6,685 bases of DNA, taken from NCBI GenBank assembly GCA_038234975.1, contig JBBSUK010000166.1, positions 1 to 6,685 of the forward strand, given 5' to 3'. A program made the translations under genes and the position numbers. Under the pieces are notes generated by a model that worked only from the letters and a program-made list of their open reading frames with translations, was not told the DNA's origin and did no database searches. This DNA is from Schlegelella_A sp038234975 (GTDB taxonomy: Bacteria; Pseudomonadota; Gammaproteobacteria; Burkholderiales; Burkholderiaceae_C). Below are positions 1-6,306 of this stretch, piece after piece (the stretch's first letter is position 1; the number at the start of each line of letters is the position of its first letter).

Positions 1-1181
1 CCGGCGAGCGTCGGCTGCAGCGGCCGCGACGGGTAGCGGAAGGTCACGTTCTCGAGCGCCACCGACGAGCCGCCGCGCGGCAGAGCGAGCGCCACCGGAT
101 CGGCCGGCGAGACGACGGGTGAGGTCAGCTGCAGCAGGTCCATCAGCCGCTCGGTCGCGCCGGCGGCGCGCAGCAACTCGCCGTAGATTTCCGACAGCAC
201 CGCGACGCTGCCGACGAGGATGATCACGTAGACGACGGTCTCGCCGAGATGGCCGGCGCTGATGTCGCCGCGCACCACCGCCTGCGTGCCCTGGTAGAGG
301 CCCCAGAGCAGCGCGCCGAAGGTCGCGCCGATGATGAAGGCGACCAGCCACGCCCGCATGCGCGTGCGGCGAACCGCGGTCTCGAAGGCGCGCTCGGTCG
401 CGTCGCCGAAGCGGGCGGCCTCGCGGTCTTCCTGCAGGTAGCTCTGCACGACGGGAATGGCGTTGAGCACCTCGGCGGCGATCGCGCTCGAATCGGCGAC
501 CCGGTCCTGGCTCGCGCGAGAAAGGCGGCGGATGCGCCGCCCGAACCAGACCGACGGCAGCACGACGAGCACGAGGATGCCGAACACCTGCGTCATCACG
601 ACCGGGTTGGTGACGATCAGCATCGCCATCGCGCCGATGCCCATCACCGTGTTGCGCAAGCCCATCGACAGGCTCGAGCCGACGACGGCCTGCACGAGTG
701 TCGTGTCGGTCGTCAGGCGCGACAGCACCTCGCCGGTCTGTGCCGTCTCGAAGAACTCGGGGCTTTGCCGCACGACGTGGGCGTACACGGCATCGCGCAG
801 GTCGGCGGTGACGCGTTCGCCGATCCAGCTGACCATGTAGAAGCGCGCCGCCGAGAAGATGCCGAGCGCCACGCCGACGGCGAACAGGGCGAGGAAGTGG
901 TCGCGCAGCGCCAGCACGCGGGCGCCGGGATCGGCCGCGACGAAGCCGTGGTCGATCAGCGAGCGCAAGGCGACCGGGAAGACGAGCGTGCTGGCCGCCG
1001 CGAGGACGAGAAAGAGCGCCGCGGCGGCGATGCGCCAGCGGTAAGGGCGCAGGAAGGGCAGCAGGCCGGACAGCGAGCGGACGTCGCGCGCCGGCGCGAC
1101 ATCGCGTCGCGAAGGCGTCGCGTCGCCGCGCGCCCTGGACGGCGCGCCGGAGGGGGTCGGTGGCATCGGAACGGTCGGCAT
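1..1181 (-). CDS. ABC exporter, MsbA-related half-transporter (partial, C-terminus missing)
   Basis: This is an inner-membrane ABC exporter with a fused membrane domain and ATPase; the substrate cannot be read from sequence, and lipids or drugs are usual for the family. About 393 residues are visible. A Pro/Arg-rich N-terminus (1-35) leads into the conserved stretch SGLLPFLRPYRWR (38-50). Hydrophobic segments lie near 51-72, 93-112, 168-190, 193-212, 277-297 and 313-330, matching a six-helix type I exporter domain. The region around 141-165 (PEFFETAQTGEVLSRLTTDT) is the typical intracellular coupling motif of this class. The ATPase begins near 374 with VALENVTFRYPSRP, where Tyr383 fits the A-loop; Walker A and everything after lie outside the window. 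The start is uncertain: ATG at 1181 is chosen, but no Shine-Dalgarno is seen, and in-frame alternatives are ATG 1166, TTG 1190 and ATG 1265 (28 residues longer, running into the marR promoter). It is divergent from the efflux operon, so shared control is possible but unproven. Confidence 0.9.
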   Translation of the reverse strand, partial: MPTVPMPPTPSGAPSRARGDATPSRRDVAPARDVRSLSGLLPFLRPYRWRIAAAALFLVLAAASTLVFPVALRSLIDHGFVAADPGARVLALRDHFLALFAVGVALGIFSAARFYMVSWIGERVTADLRDAVYAHVVRQSPEFFETAQTGEVLSRLTTDTTLVQAVVGSSLSMGLRNTVMGIGAMAMLIVTNPVVMTQVFGILVLVVLPSVWFGRRIRRLSRASQDRVADSSAIAAEVLNAIPVVQSYLQEDREAARFGDATERAFETAVRRTRMRAWLVAFIIGATFGALLWGLYQGTQAVVRGDISAGHLGETVVYVIILVGSVAVLSEIYGELLRAAGATERLMDLLQLTSPVVSPADPVALALPRGGSSVALENVTFRYPSRPLQPTLA

Positions 1182-1254
1182 CGGCGGCAAGTCTAGGCCG
1201 GTCGGAGCCGCGGCAATCAAAGCGCGGGCAAAGACCGCTCCGGCAAACACGGCC

Positions 1255-1283
1255 TTGACAATCATTGCATAGGCATTTATATT
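1255..1283 (+). promoter_or_regulatory. Sigma70-type promoter of the efflux operon
   Basis: The -35 hexamer TTGACA (1255-1260) is a perfect consensus match. After a 17-bp spacer comes the -10 hexamer TATATT (1278-1283), one mismatch from TATAAT. The region is locally AT-rich within a very GC-rich window. The predicted transcription start, about 7 nt past the -10 element, falls at or next to 1290, the A of the repressor's ATG. Such a strong core promoter is what would be expected where a repressor holds expression down. No second promoter is visible inside the operon. Confidence 0.8.
1259..1267. promoter_or_regulatory. Candidate operator palindrome at the -35 edge
   Basis: CAAT-C-ATTG is a perfect 4+1+4 inverted repeat overlapping the last two bases of the -35 hexamer and the start of the spacer. 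CAAT/ATTG cores occur in operators of some MarR-family regulators such as OhrR. The site is short and could be chance, but its position would let a bound MarR dimer block RNA polymerase. It also overlaps the farthest-upstream in-frame ATG of the divergent ABC gene. Confidence 0.35.
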
Positions 1284-1286
1284 GCC
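1272..1286. promoter_or_regulatory. Candidate operator palindrome over the -10 element
   Basis: GGCATTTATATTGCC is a 15-bp imperfect inverted repeat: the arms GGCA/TGCC are perfect, one further inner pair matches, and the centre is A1279. It covers the whole -10 hexamer. Size and place fit a MarR-dimer operator for autorepression. Next to it, TGCCGGCA (1283-1290) is a perfect 8-bp palindrome touching the start codon, and TGC-N4-GCA lies at 1266-1275, so the exact operator cannot be fixed by eye. Confidence 0.4.
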
Positions 1287-1289
1287 GGC

Positions 1290-1805
1290 ATGGCACACGC
1301 GCCTTCCCGATTGCCCCCCCGCTTCTACGACCCCGCCGGCTATTGCGCCGACGAGAGCGTCGGCTGGCTGATGAAGCGCGTGCTGATGTCGATCACCTCG
1401 GCGGCCGATCGCCGGCTCGCCGAGCAGGGCATCACCCACGTGCAGTGGGCGCCGCTCTTCATGCTGCAGCGCTGCCGTGCCTCGACCGTTGCCGAGCTGG
1501 CGCGCGAGCTGCAGACCGACCCGGGGGCGATGACGCGGCTGCTCGATCGCCTGGAAAGCAAGGGCTTCTGCAAGCGCAAGCGCTCGACCGAAGACCGCCG
1601 TGTCGTCCACATCGCTCTCACGCCCGAGGGCGAGGAGGTCGCACAGCAGGTTCCGGTCGTGCTGAGCGAGGTCCTCAACGAACACCTCTGCGACTTCTCG
1701 AAGGCGGAGTGGGCACAGCTGAAGGACCTGTTGAACCGGATGATCGTCAACGCCGCCTCGGCGGACGAGGCCGCCGAACCGGCGCCGCGCAAGGGGGCCC
1801 GCTGA
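1290..1805 (+). CDS. MarR-family transcriptional repressor (EmrR-like), first gene of efflux operon
   Basis: This is a 171-residue winged-helix repressor that probably controls the efflux operon it heads and releases DNA when a pump substrate binds. After a short N-terminus comes RFYDPAGYCADESVGWLMKR (11-30), in the dimerisation helix, then THVQWAPLFML (49-59). The winged helix spans about 66-117: recognition helix near DPGAMTRLLDRLESKG (77-92), then the wing, with the family signature D102-R103-R104 and LTPEG (110-114). The C-terminal helices (118-155) complete the dimer interface, and an Ala/Glu/Pro tail follows. ATG 1290 is chosen because the conserved FYDP and DESVG motifs follow closely; no Shine-Dalgarno precedes it, and the promoter geometry predicts a leaderless mRNA. 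Four cysteines (19, 62, 94, 134) are present, one just before the wing. Its TGA overlaps the next gene's ATG (TGATG), implying translational coupling. A role like E. coli EmrR is inferred from context; the ligand is unknown. Confidence 0.9.
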   Translation: MAHAPSRLPPRFYDPAGYCADESVGWLMKRVLMSITSAADRRLAEQGITHVQWAPLFMLQRCRASTVAELARELQTDPGAMTRLLDRLESKGFCKRKRSTEDRRVVHIALTPEGEEVAQQVPVVLSEVLNEHLCDFSKAEWAQLKDLLNRMIVNAASADEAAEPAPRKGAR

Positions 1806-3280
1806 TGCTGCGCTGTGACCGCTTCCAGTCGCTGAAGACACCGCGCGTCGCCGCCGCCGCGAGGACCGTCTCGACGTTCGTGCTCGCATTCGCCGCGACG
1901 GTCGTGCTGACGCTCGCCGGATGTGCCAACCCGGCCGGCATCGTGTCGACCGCGACGCCGGTCGATGCAGAGGCGCTCGGCGCCGCCGGGCCCGACGCGG
2001 CCACGCCGATCGCGCCCGACTGGTGGGTCGGCCATGCCGCCCCGCAGCTCGCGTCGCTGATCGACCGGGCCGTCGCCGGCTCGCCGAGCCTGCGCCTGGC
2101 CGAGGCCCGGCTGGCCCGTGCATCGGCCGTCGCCGCAGGCGCCCGAGCCAGCGAGGGCCCGCGCCTGGACGGTGCCGTCGACCTCAGCCGCCAGCGCTTC
2201 TCGGAGAACGGCATCTACCCGCCGCCGCTCGCCGGCAGCATCCGCGAGCTCGGCACCGCGCAGCTCAACGGCTCGTGGGAGATCGACGCCTTCGGCCGCA
2301 ACCGTGCCGTGCTCGTCGCTGCGATCGGCTCCGAGCGCGCCGCCCGCGCCGACGCGGCGGCAGCACGCGTGCTGCTCGCCGTCAACGTTGCGCGCGGCTG
2401 GGTGCAGCTTTCGCGCTCGGTCGAGCAGAAGGCGGTGCTCGAGCGGTCGCTGGCGCAGCGCGAACAGCAGTTCGATCTCATCCGCCAGCGCGTCGGCGCC
2501 GGGCTCGACACCAACGCCGAGCTGCGCCAGAGCGAGACCGCCGTGCGCGAGGTGCGCACGCAGGTCACTGTGGCCGAGGAGCAGACGGCACTCGCCCGCC
2601 ATGCGATCGCCGCGCTCGCGGCGCTGCCGCCCGACGCCCTCGACTCGATGGCCCCGCGCATCTCGTCGCTGCGGCCGGTCGCCGTGCCGCCCCAGGTGCC
2701 GGCGAGCCTGCTCGCGCGCCGTGCCGACATCGCCGCTGCGCGCTGGCGCGTCGAGGCGGCGACGAGCGACGTCGCCGCGGCGCGGGCCCAGTTCTATCCG
2801 AGCATCAACCTCACCGCGTTCGTCGGCCTCAACGCGATCGGCTTCGACCGGCTGCTGCGCGGCGGCAGCGAACAGTGGGGCGCAGGCCCGGCGATCCGCC
2901 TGCCGATCCTCGACGCCGGGCGGTTGCGCGCCAACCTGCGTGGCCGCAGCGCCGACCTCGACGCGGCGGTCCAGAACTACAACAGCAGCGTCGTCGACGC
3001 GATCCACGACGTCGCCGACCAGATCGCGTCGACGCGCTTGGTCGACCGCCAGCAGCGCGAGCAGGCCGACGCGCTCGCGTCGGCCGAGGCCGCCTACGAT
3101 GTCGCGACGCAGCGCTACAGGGCCGGCCTCGCGACCTACCTCACGGTGCTCAACGCCGAGACGATCGTCCTCGCGCAGCGGCGCAACGACGTCGACGTGC
3201 GCGCCCGCCGGCTCGACGTGCAGATGCTGCTCGTGCGCGCCCTCGGAGGCGGCTACGCGGGCGAGCCGTCGGCGACCTGA
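1805..3280 (+). CDS. NodT-family outer-membrane efflux lipoprotein (TolC-like channel)
   Basis: This is the outer-membrane exit channel of the tripartite pump, a trimeric beta-barrel with a long periplasmic alpha-tunnel. The 491 residues are normal for the NodT/OprM family. A long signal peptide (1-39) ends in a clear lipobox LAGC with the lipidated Cys at 40; Ala at +2 fits outer-membrane sorting. Two outer-membrane-efflux repeats follow, about 80-275 and 300-480. Hallmarks are SWEIDAFGRNR (157-167), the family signature RRADIAAARWRVEAA (305-319) with AQFYPSINL (328-336), PILDAG (367-372), and RYRAGLATYLTVLNAE (437-452). The ATG overlaps the repressor stop by one base, with AAGGGGG upstream (1791-1797). 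A longer open frame extends upstream through marR, but ATG 1805 is right because only it places the signal peptide at the N-terminus. Lying between repressor and adaptor, it supplies a dedicated channel where E. coli emrAB uses TolC. Confidence 0.93.
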   Translation: MLRCDRFQSLKTPRVAAAARTVSTFVLAFAATVVLTLAGCANPAGIVSTATPVDAEALGAAGPDAATPIAPDWWVGHAAPQLASLIDRAVAGSPSLRLAEARLARASAVAAGARASEGPRLDGAVDLSRQRFSENGIYPPPLAGSIRELGTAQLNGSWEIDAFGRNRAVLVAAIGSERAARADAAAARVLLAVNVARGWVQLSRSVEQKAVLERSLAQREQQFDLIRQRVGAGLDTNAELRQSETAVREVRTQVTVAEEQTALARHAIAALAALPPDALDSMAPRISSLRPVAVPPQVPASLLARRADIAAARWRVEAATSDVAAARAQFYPSINLTAFVGLNAIGFDRLLRGGSEQWGAGPAIRLPILDAGRLRANLRGRSADLDAAVQNYNSSVVDAIHDVADQIASTRLVDRQQREQADALASAEAAYDVATQRYRAGLATYLTVLNAETIVLAQRRNDVDVRARRLDVQMLLVRALGGGYAGEPSAT

Positions 3281-3285
3281 ATCCC

Positions 3286-3289
3286 GGAG
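3286..3289 (+). promoter_or_regulatory. Ribosome binding site of the emrA-like gene
   Basis: GGAG sits 9 nt before ATG 3299, within the only non-overlapping junction of the operon (18 bp). It favours ATG 3299 over the out-of-frame ATG at 3292. Confidence 0.6.
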
Positions 3290-3298
3290 CGATGCGAC

Positions 3299-4636
3299 AT
3301 GAGTGAAGACCCACGCGAACCCGCGGCCGCGGCGCCTCCGCCGCCGACCGCCCCCCCGGCCGCCGCCGACGCCAAGAAGGAAGGCAAGGGCAACGGCAAG
3401 CGCAAGGTGGCATTGCTCGGCGTCACCGGCGTGGTGCTCGTCGGCGCCATCATCTATGGCACCTACTGGGCGCTCGTGTTGCGCCACTACGAGACGACCG
3501 ACAACGCCTATGTGCAGGGCAACGTCGTCCAGCTGACGCCGCAGATCGCCGGCACCGTCGTCTCGATCGCCGCCAACGACACCGACTTCGTCAAGGCCGG
3601 GCAGACGCTCGTCAAGCTCGACCCGGCCGACGCCCAGGTCGCGCTCGACCAGGCCGAGGCGCAGCTCGCCGAGGCCGTGCGTCAGAGCCGCACCGTCTTC
3701 GTCAACAACGGCTCGTTCAAGGCGCAGATCGCGTCGCGCCAGGCCGACCTCGCGCGGGCCGAAAGCGAGCTCGCGCGGGCCAACGACGACGTCGCCCGTC
3801 GCGCGCCGCTCGTCGCCACCGGCGCGGTCGGCAAGGAAGAGTTCGACCACGCGAAGGCGCAGGTTTCCGTGGCGAAGGCCGGGCTCGTCGCGGCGCAGTC
3901 GGGAATCGAGGCGGCGCGCGAGCAGCTCGCGTCGAACGAGTCGCTCACCGAAGGGATCTCCGTCGAGCAGAGCCCGGCGGTCCTGCGCGCCGCGAGCCGC
4001 GTGCGCGAGGCGACGCTGGCGCTGCACCGCGCCGTGCTCGTCGCGCCGGTCGACGGCTACGTCGCACGGCGCAGCGTCCAGCTCGGCCAGCGGGTGCAGG
4101 CGGGCGCGCCGCTGCTGTCGGTGGTGCCGCTCGACGACGTCTGGGTCGACGCGAACTTCAAGGAAGGGCAGCTGCGCAACCTCCGCATCGGCCAGCCGGC
4201 CACGCTCGCGGCCGACGTGTACGGAAAGAAGGTCGAGTACCACGGCACCATCGAAGGGCTCGGCGCATGCACCGGCGCCGCCTTCGCGCTGCTGCCGGCC
4301 CAGAACGCGACCGGCAACTGGATCAAGGTCGTCCAGCGCGTTCCGGTGCGCATCGCGCTCGATCCGAAGGAGGTCCGCGAGCACCCGCTGCGCGTCGGCC
4401 TGTCGATGGATGTGCAGGTCGACATCGCCGACACGTCCGGGCGCATGCTCGCCGACGGTTCGCAGCGCGACGCGCACCCGGCGACGGCCGCGATCGACGA
4501 CGGTCGCGCCGAGGCCGACGCCACGGTGCAGCGCATCATCGCCGCCAACCTCGGCCGCCGTGCCAGCGCATCGCGGAGCGCGAGCGCCACGAACCACGCC
4601 GTCGCCAGCGCTTCGGATTCCGTCGCACGGCGATGA
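3299..4636 (+). CDS. emrA: EmrA-type membrane fusion protein (HlyD family periplasmic adaptor)
   Basis: This adaptor of 445 residues links the inner-membrane pump to the outer-membrane channel. The cytoplasmic N-terminus is Pro/Ala-rich with four consecutive prolines (13-16), then Lys-rich (26-36). One transmembrane helix follows (about 37-61). The biotinyl-lipoyl half-motif is at ETTDNAYVQGNVVQLTPQIAG (65-85) through 110. A long alpha-helical hairpin covers roughly 112-240. The second lipoyl half is around VLVAPVDGYVARRSVQLGQRV (246-266), and the beta-barrel contains VWVDANFKEGQL (281-292) and the EmrA signature LLPAQNATGNWIKVVQRVPVRI (331-352). Position 324 is Cys where I recall Gly in the GTG motif of EmrA proteins. 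The conserved end ADATVQRIIAANLG (406-419) is followed by a 26-residue Ser/Ala/Arg tail. Its TGA overlaps the ATG of the pump gene (ATGA). EmrA identity is well supported by motifs and by the EmrB partner; the substrate is unknown. Confidence 0.92.
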   Translation: MSEDPREPAAAAPPPPTAPPAAADAKKEGKGNGKRKVALLGVTGVVLVGAIIYGTYWALVLRHYETTDNAYVQGNVVQLTPQIAGTVVSIAANDTDFVKAGQTLVKLDPADAQVALDQAEAQLAEAVRQSRTVFVNNGSFKAQIASRQADLARAESELARANDDVARRAPLVATGAVGKEEFDHAKAQVSVAKAGLVAAQSGIEAAREQLASNESLTEGISVEQSPAVLRAASRVREATLALHRAVLVAPVDGYVARRSVQLGQRVQAGAPLLSVVPLDDVWVDANFKEGQLRNLRIGQPATLAADVYGKKVEYHGTIEGLGACTGAAFALLPAQNATGNWIKVVQRVPVRIALDPKEVREHPLRVGLSMDVQVDIADTSGRMLADGSQRDAHPATAAIDDGRAEADATVQRIIAANLGRRASASRSASATNHAVASASDSVARR

Positions 4637-6273
4637 GCGCGTCGACCGACGCGGCGCTGCCCGCGCCGGGCGCGTCGACGACCCACGCGCCGCCGGGAAC
4701 GCCGGCACGCGCCGCGTCACCGGCCGGCCGCGACGCCGCGCTGCAGCCGCTGAGCGGCAGTGCGCTCGTCCTCGGAACGCTCGGGCTGTCGCTCGCCACG
4801 TTCATGAACGTGCTCGACACGTCGATCGCCAACGTCTCGATCCCGGCGATCTCGGGCGACATGGGCGTCAGCCCGACGCAGGGCACCTGGGTCATCACCT
4901 CGTTCGCCGTCGCCAACGCGATCGCGGTGCCACTGACCGGCTGGCTGACCCGCCGCTTCGGGCCGGTGCGCCTGTTCGTCGGCAGCATCCTCGGCTTCGT
5001 CGTCGCGTCGTGGCTGTGCGGCCTCGCGCCCAACATCGAGTTGCTGATCGCCTTTCGCGTGCTCCAGGGCCTGGTCGCCGGGCCGATGATCCCGCTGTCG
5101 CAGACGCTGCTGCTGAGCAGCTACCCGAAGGCCAAGGCCGGGACCGCGATGGCGATGTGGGCGATGACGGTGCTCGTCGCGCCGGTGGCCGGGCCGCTGC
5201 TCGGCGGCTGGATCACCGACAACATCTCCTGGCCGTGGATCTTCTACATCAACATCCCCGTCGGCCTGATCGCGGCGGGAATCACGTGGTCGATCTACCG
5301 TTCGCGCGACCCGGGCTCGGGCCACGCGCCGCTCGACTGGGTCGGCCTGGTGCTGCTCGTCGTCTTCGTCGGCTCGATGCAGATCATGGTCGACAAAGGC
5401 AAGGAGCTCGACTGGTTCGCGTCGGGGCAGATCGTCACCCTGGCGGTCGTCGCGGTGGTGGGCTTCGCGTTCTTCCTCGCCTGGGAGCTGACCGAGAAGA
5501 CGCCCATCGTCGACCTGCGCCTGTTCGGCCGGCGCAGCTTCCTCACCGGAACGCTGGCGCTCTCGGTCGCCTACGGTCTCTTCTTCGGCAACGTCGTGCT
5601 GCTGCCGCTGTGGCTGCAGCAGTACATGGGCTACACCGCGACGTGGGCCGGCCTGGCGACGGCGCCGGTCGGCATCCTCGCCATCCTGCTCTCGCCGTGG
5701 GTGGGCAAGAACGTGTCGAAGATCGACCCGAGGCGGTTGACCACCGTCGCCTTCATCGGCTTCGCGTTCGTGTTCTGGCTCCGCTCGCACTTCAGCACCC
5801 AGGCCGACTTCATGACCATCCTCTGGCCGACGGTGCTGCAGGGCGCGGCGATGGCGTTCTTTTTCATCCCGCTGCAGGCGATCATCTTCTCGGGCCTGGA
5901 GCCGCAGCAGATGGCGGCGGCGGCGGGCCTGTCGAACTTCGTCCGCATCACCGCCGGTGCGGTGGGCACGTCGATCTTCACGACCGTGTGGGAGAACCGT
6001 GCCGCGCTGCACCATTCGCAGCTCGCAGAAGGGATCAACAACGGCAGCAGCGCCGCGACGCAGATCCTCGGCCAGTTGCGATCGAGCGGCCTCAGCGCCG
6101 AGCAGGCGCTCGGCTCGGTCAACCGGATGATCGACCAGCAGGCCTACACGATGGCGGTGACCGACCTGTTCTGGCTGTCGGGGGTGCTGTTCATCGTGTT
6201 GCTCGTGCTCGTGTGGTCGTCGGGCAAGCCGGCGGCACCGGCCGGGGGCGCGGCGGGCGGCGGCGCGCACTGA
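4633..6273 (+). CDS. emrB: EmrB-type MFS drug:proton antiporter (DHA2 family, 14 TM)
   Basis: This inner-membrane pump exchanges protons for hydrophobic or weakly acidic compounds and passes them to the EmrA-type adaptor. The 546 residues fit the 14-helix DHA2 family (usually about 500-550) with an extra Pro/Ala-rich N-terminus (1-38). Motif D1 is LDTSIANVSIPAI (61-73). The motif A loop is GWLTRRFGPVRLF (103-115). The motif B arginine is R142 in RVLQG. Motif C, the antiporter signature, is near APVAGPLLGGW (183-193), followed by the DHA2-typical SWPWIFYINIPVG (199-211). A long periplasmic loop (about 455-505) precedes the last helix (510-528), and the C-terminus is Gly/Ala-rich. The start at 4633 shares four bases with the emrA stop (ATGA) and has no clear Shine-Dalgarno, so translation is probably coupled. 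The upstream extension of this frame lies inside emrA and is rejected. Hydrophobic acids, uncouplers or aromatic antibiotics are family-typical substrates; none is shown here. Confidence 0.94.
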   Translation: MSASTDAALPAPGASTTHAPPGTPARAASPAGRDAALQPLSGSALVLGTLGLSLATFMNVLDTSIANVSIPAISGDMGVSPTQGTWVITSFAVANAIAVPLTGWLTRRFGPVRLFVGSILGFVVASWLCGLAPNIELLIAFRVLQGLVAGPMIPLSQTLLLSSYPKAKAGTAMAMWAMTVLVAPVAGPLLGGWITDNISWPWIFYINIPVGLIAAGITWSIYRSRDPGSGHAPLDWVGLVLLVVFVGSMQIMVDKGKELDWFASGQIVTLAVVAVVGFAFFLAWELTEKTPIVDLRLFGRRSFLTGTLALSVAYGLFFGNVVLLPLWLQQYMGYTATWAGLATAPVGILAILLSPWVGKNVSKIDPRRLTTVAFIGFAFVFWLRSHFSTQADFMTILWPTVLQGAAMAFFFIPLQAIIFSGLEPQQMAAAAGLSNFVRITAGAVGTSIFTTVWENRAALHHSQLAEGINNGSSAATQILGQLRSSGLSAEQALGSVNRMIDQQAYTMAVTDLFWLSGVLFIVLLVLVWSSGKPAAPAGGAAGGGAH

Positions 6274-6277
6274 CGAC

Positions 6278-6306
6278 CGAAGCGTCTCAGAGCACGAGGC
6301 GCTTCG
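6278..6306. terminator. Hairpin at the convergent gene junction, probable bidirectional terminator
   Basis: An 11-pair stem (6278-6288 with 6296-6306, one T-G wobble at 6285/6299) closes a 7-nt loop. It begins 5 nt after the pump stop codon and covers the last codons and stop of the convergent gene. No T-tract follows on either strand, so it does not look like a classical intrinsic terminator. It may stop transcription weakly, protect mRNA 3' ends, or mark the end of both transcripts. Confidence 0.55.

Noticed and set aside
249..1196. Plus-strand open frame of 315 codons opposite the ABC exporter
   Set aside because: Arg/Ala/Asp/His-rich shadow of the exporter, whose minus-strand translation has clear transmembrane and coupling motifs.
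1265..1804. Upstream extension of the outer-membrane factor frame through marR
   Set aside because: The signal peptide and lipobox begin at ATG 1805; the extension is a shadow of marR in another frame.
4267..4632. Upstream extension of the pump frame into emrA
   Set aside because: The extension is Arg-rich and lacks features; ATG 4633 gives a normal DHA2 N-terminus and a typical ATGA overlap.
1340..4720. Open reading frame of 1126 codons on the minus strand, antisense to four genes
   Set aside because: The translation is rich in Arg, Gly, Ala, Asp and His with no domain or membrane pattern, and it mirrors well-supported genes. Strong third-position GC bias removes stop codons from the antisense frame; a by-product, not a gene.
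4717..6270. Minus-strand open frame of 517 codons opposite the pump gene
   Set aside because: Highly charged, domain-free translation antisense to an unmistakable DHA2 transporter.
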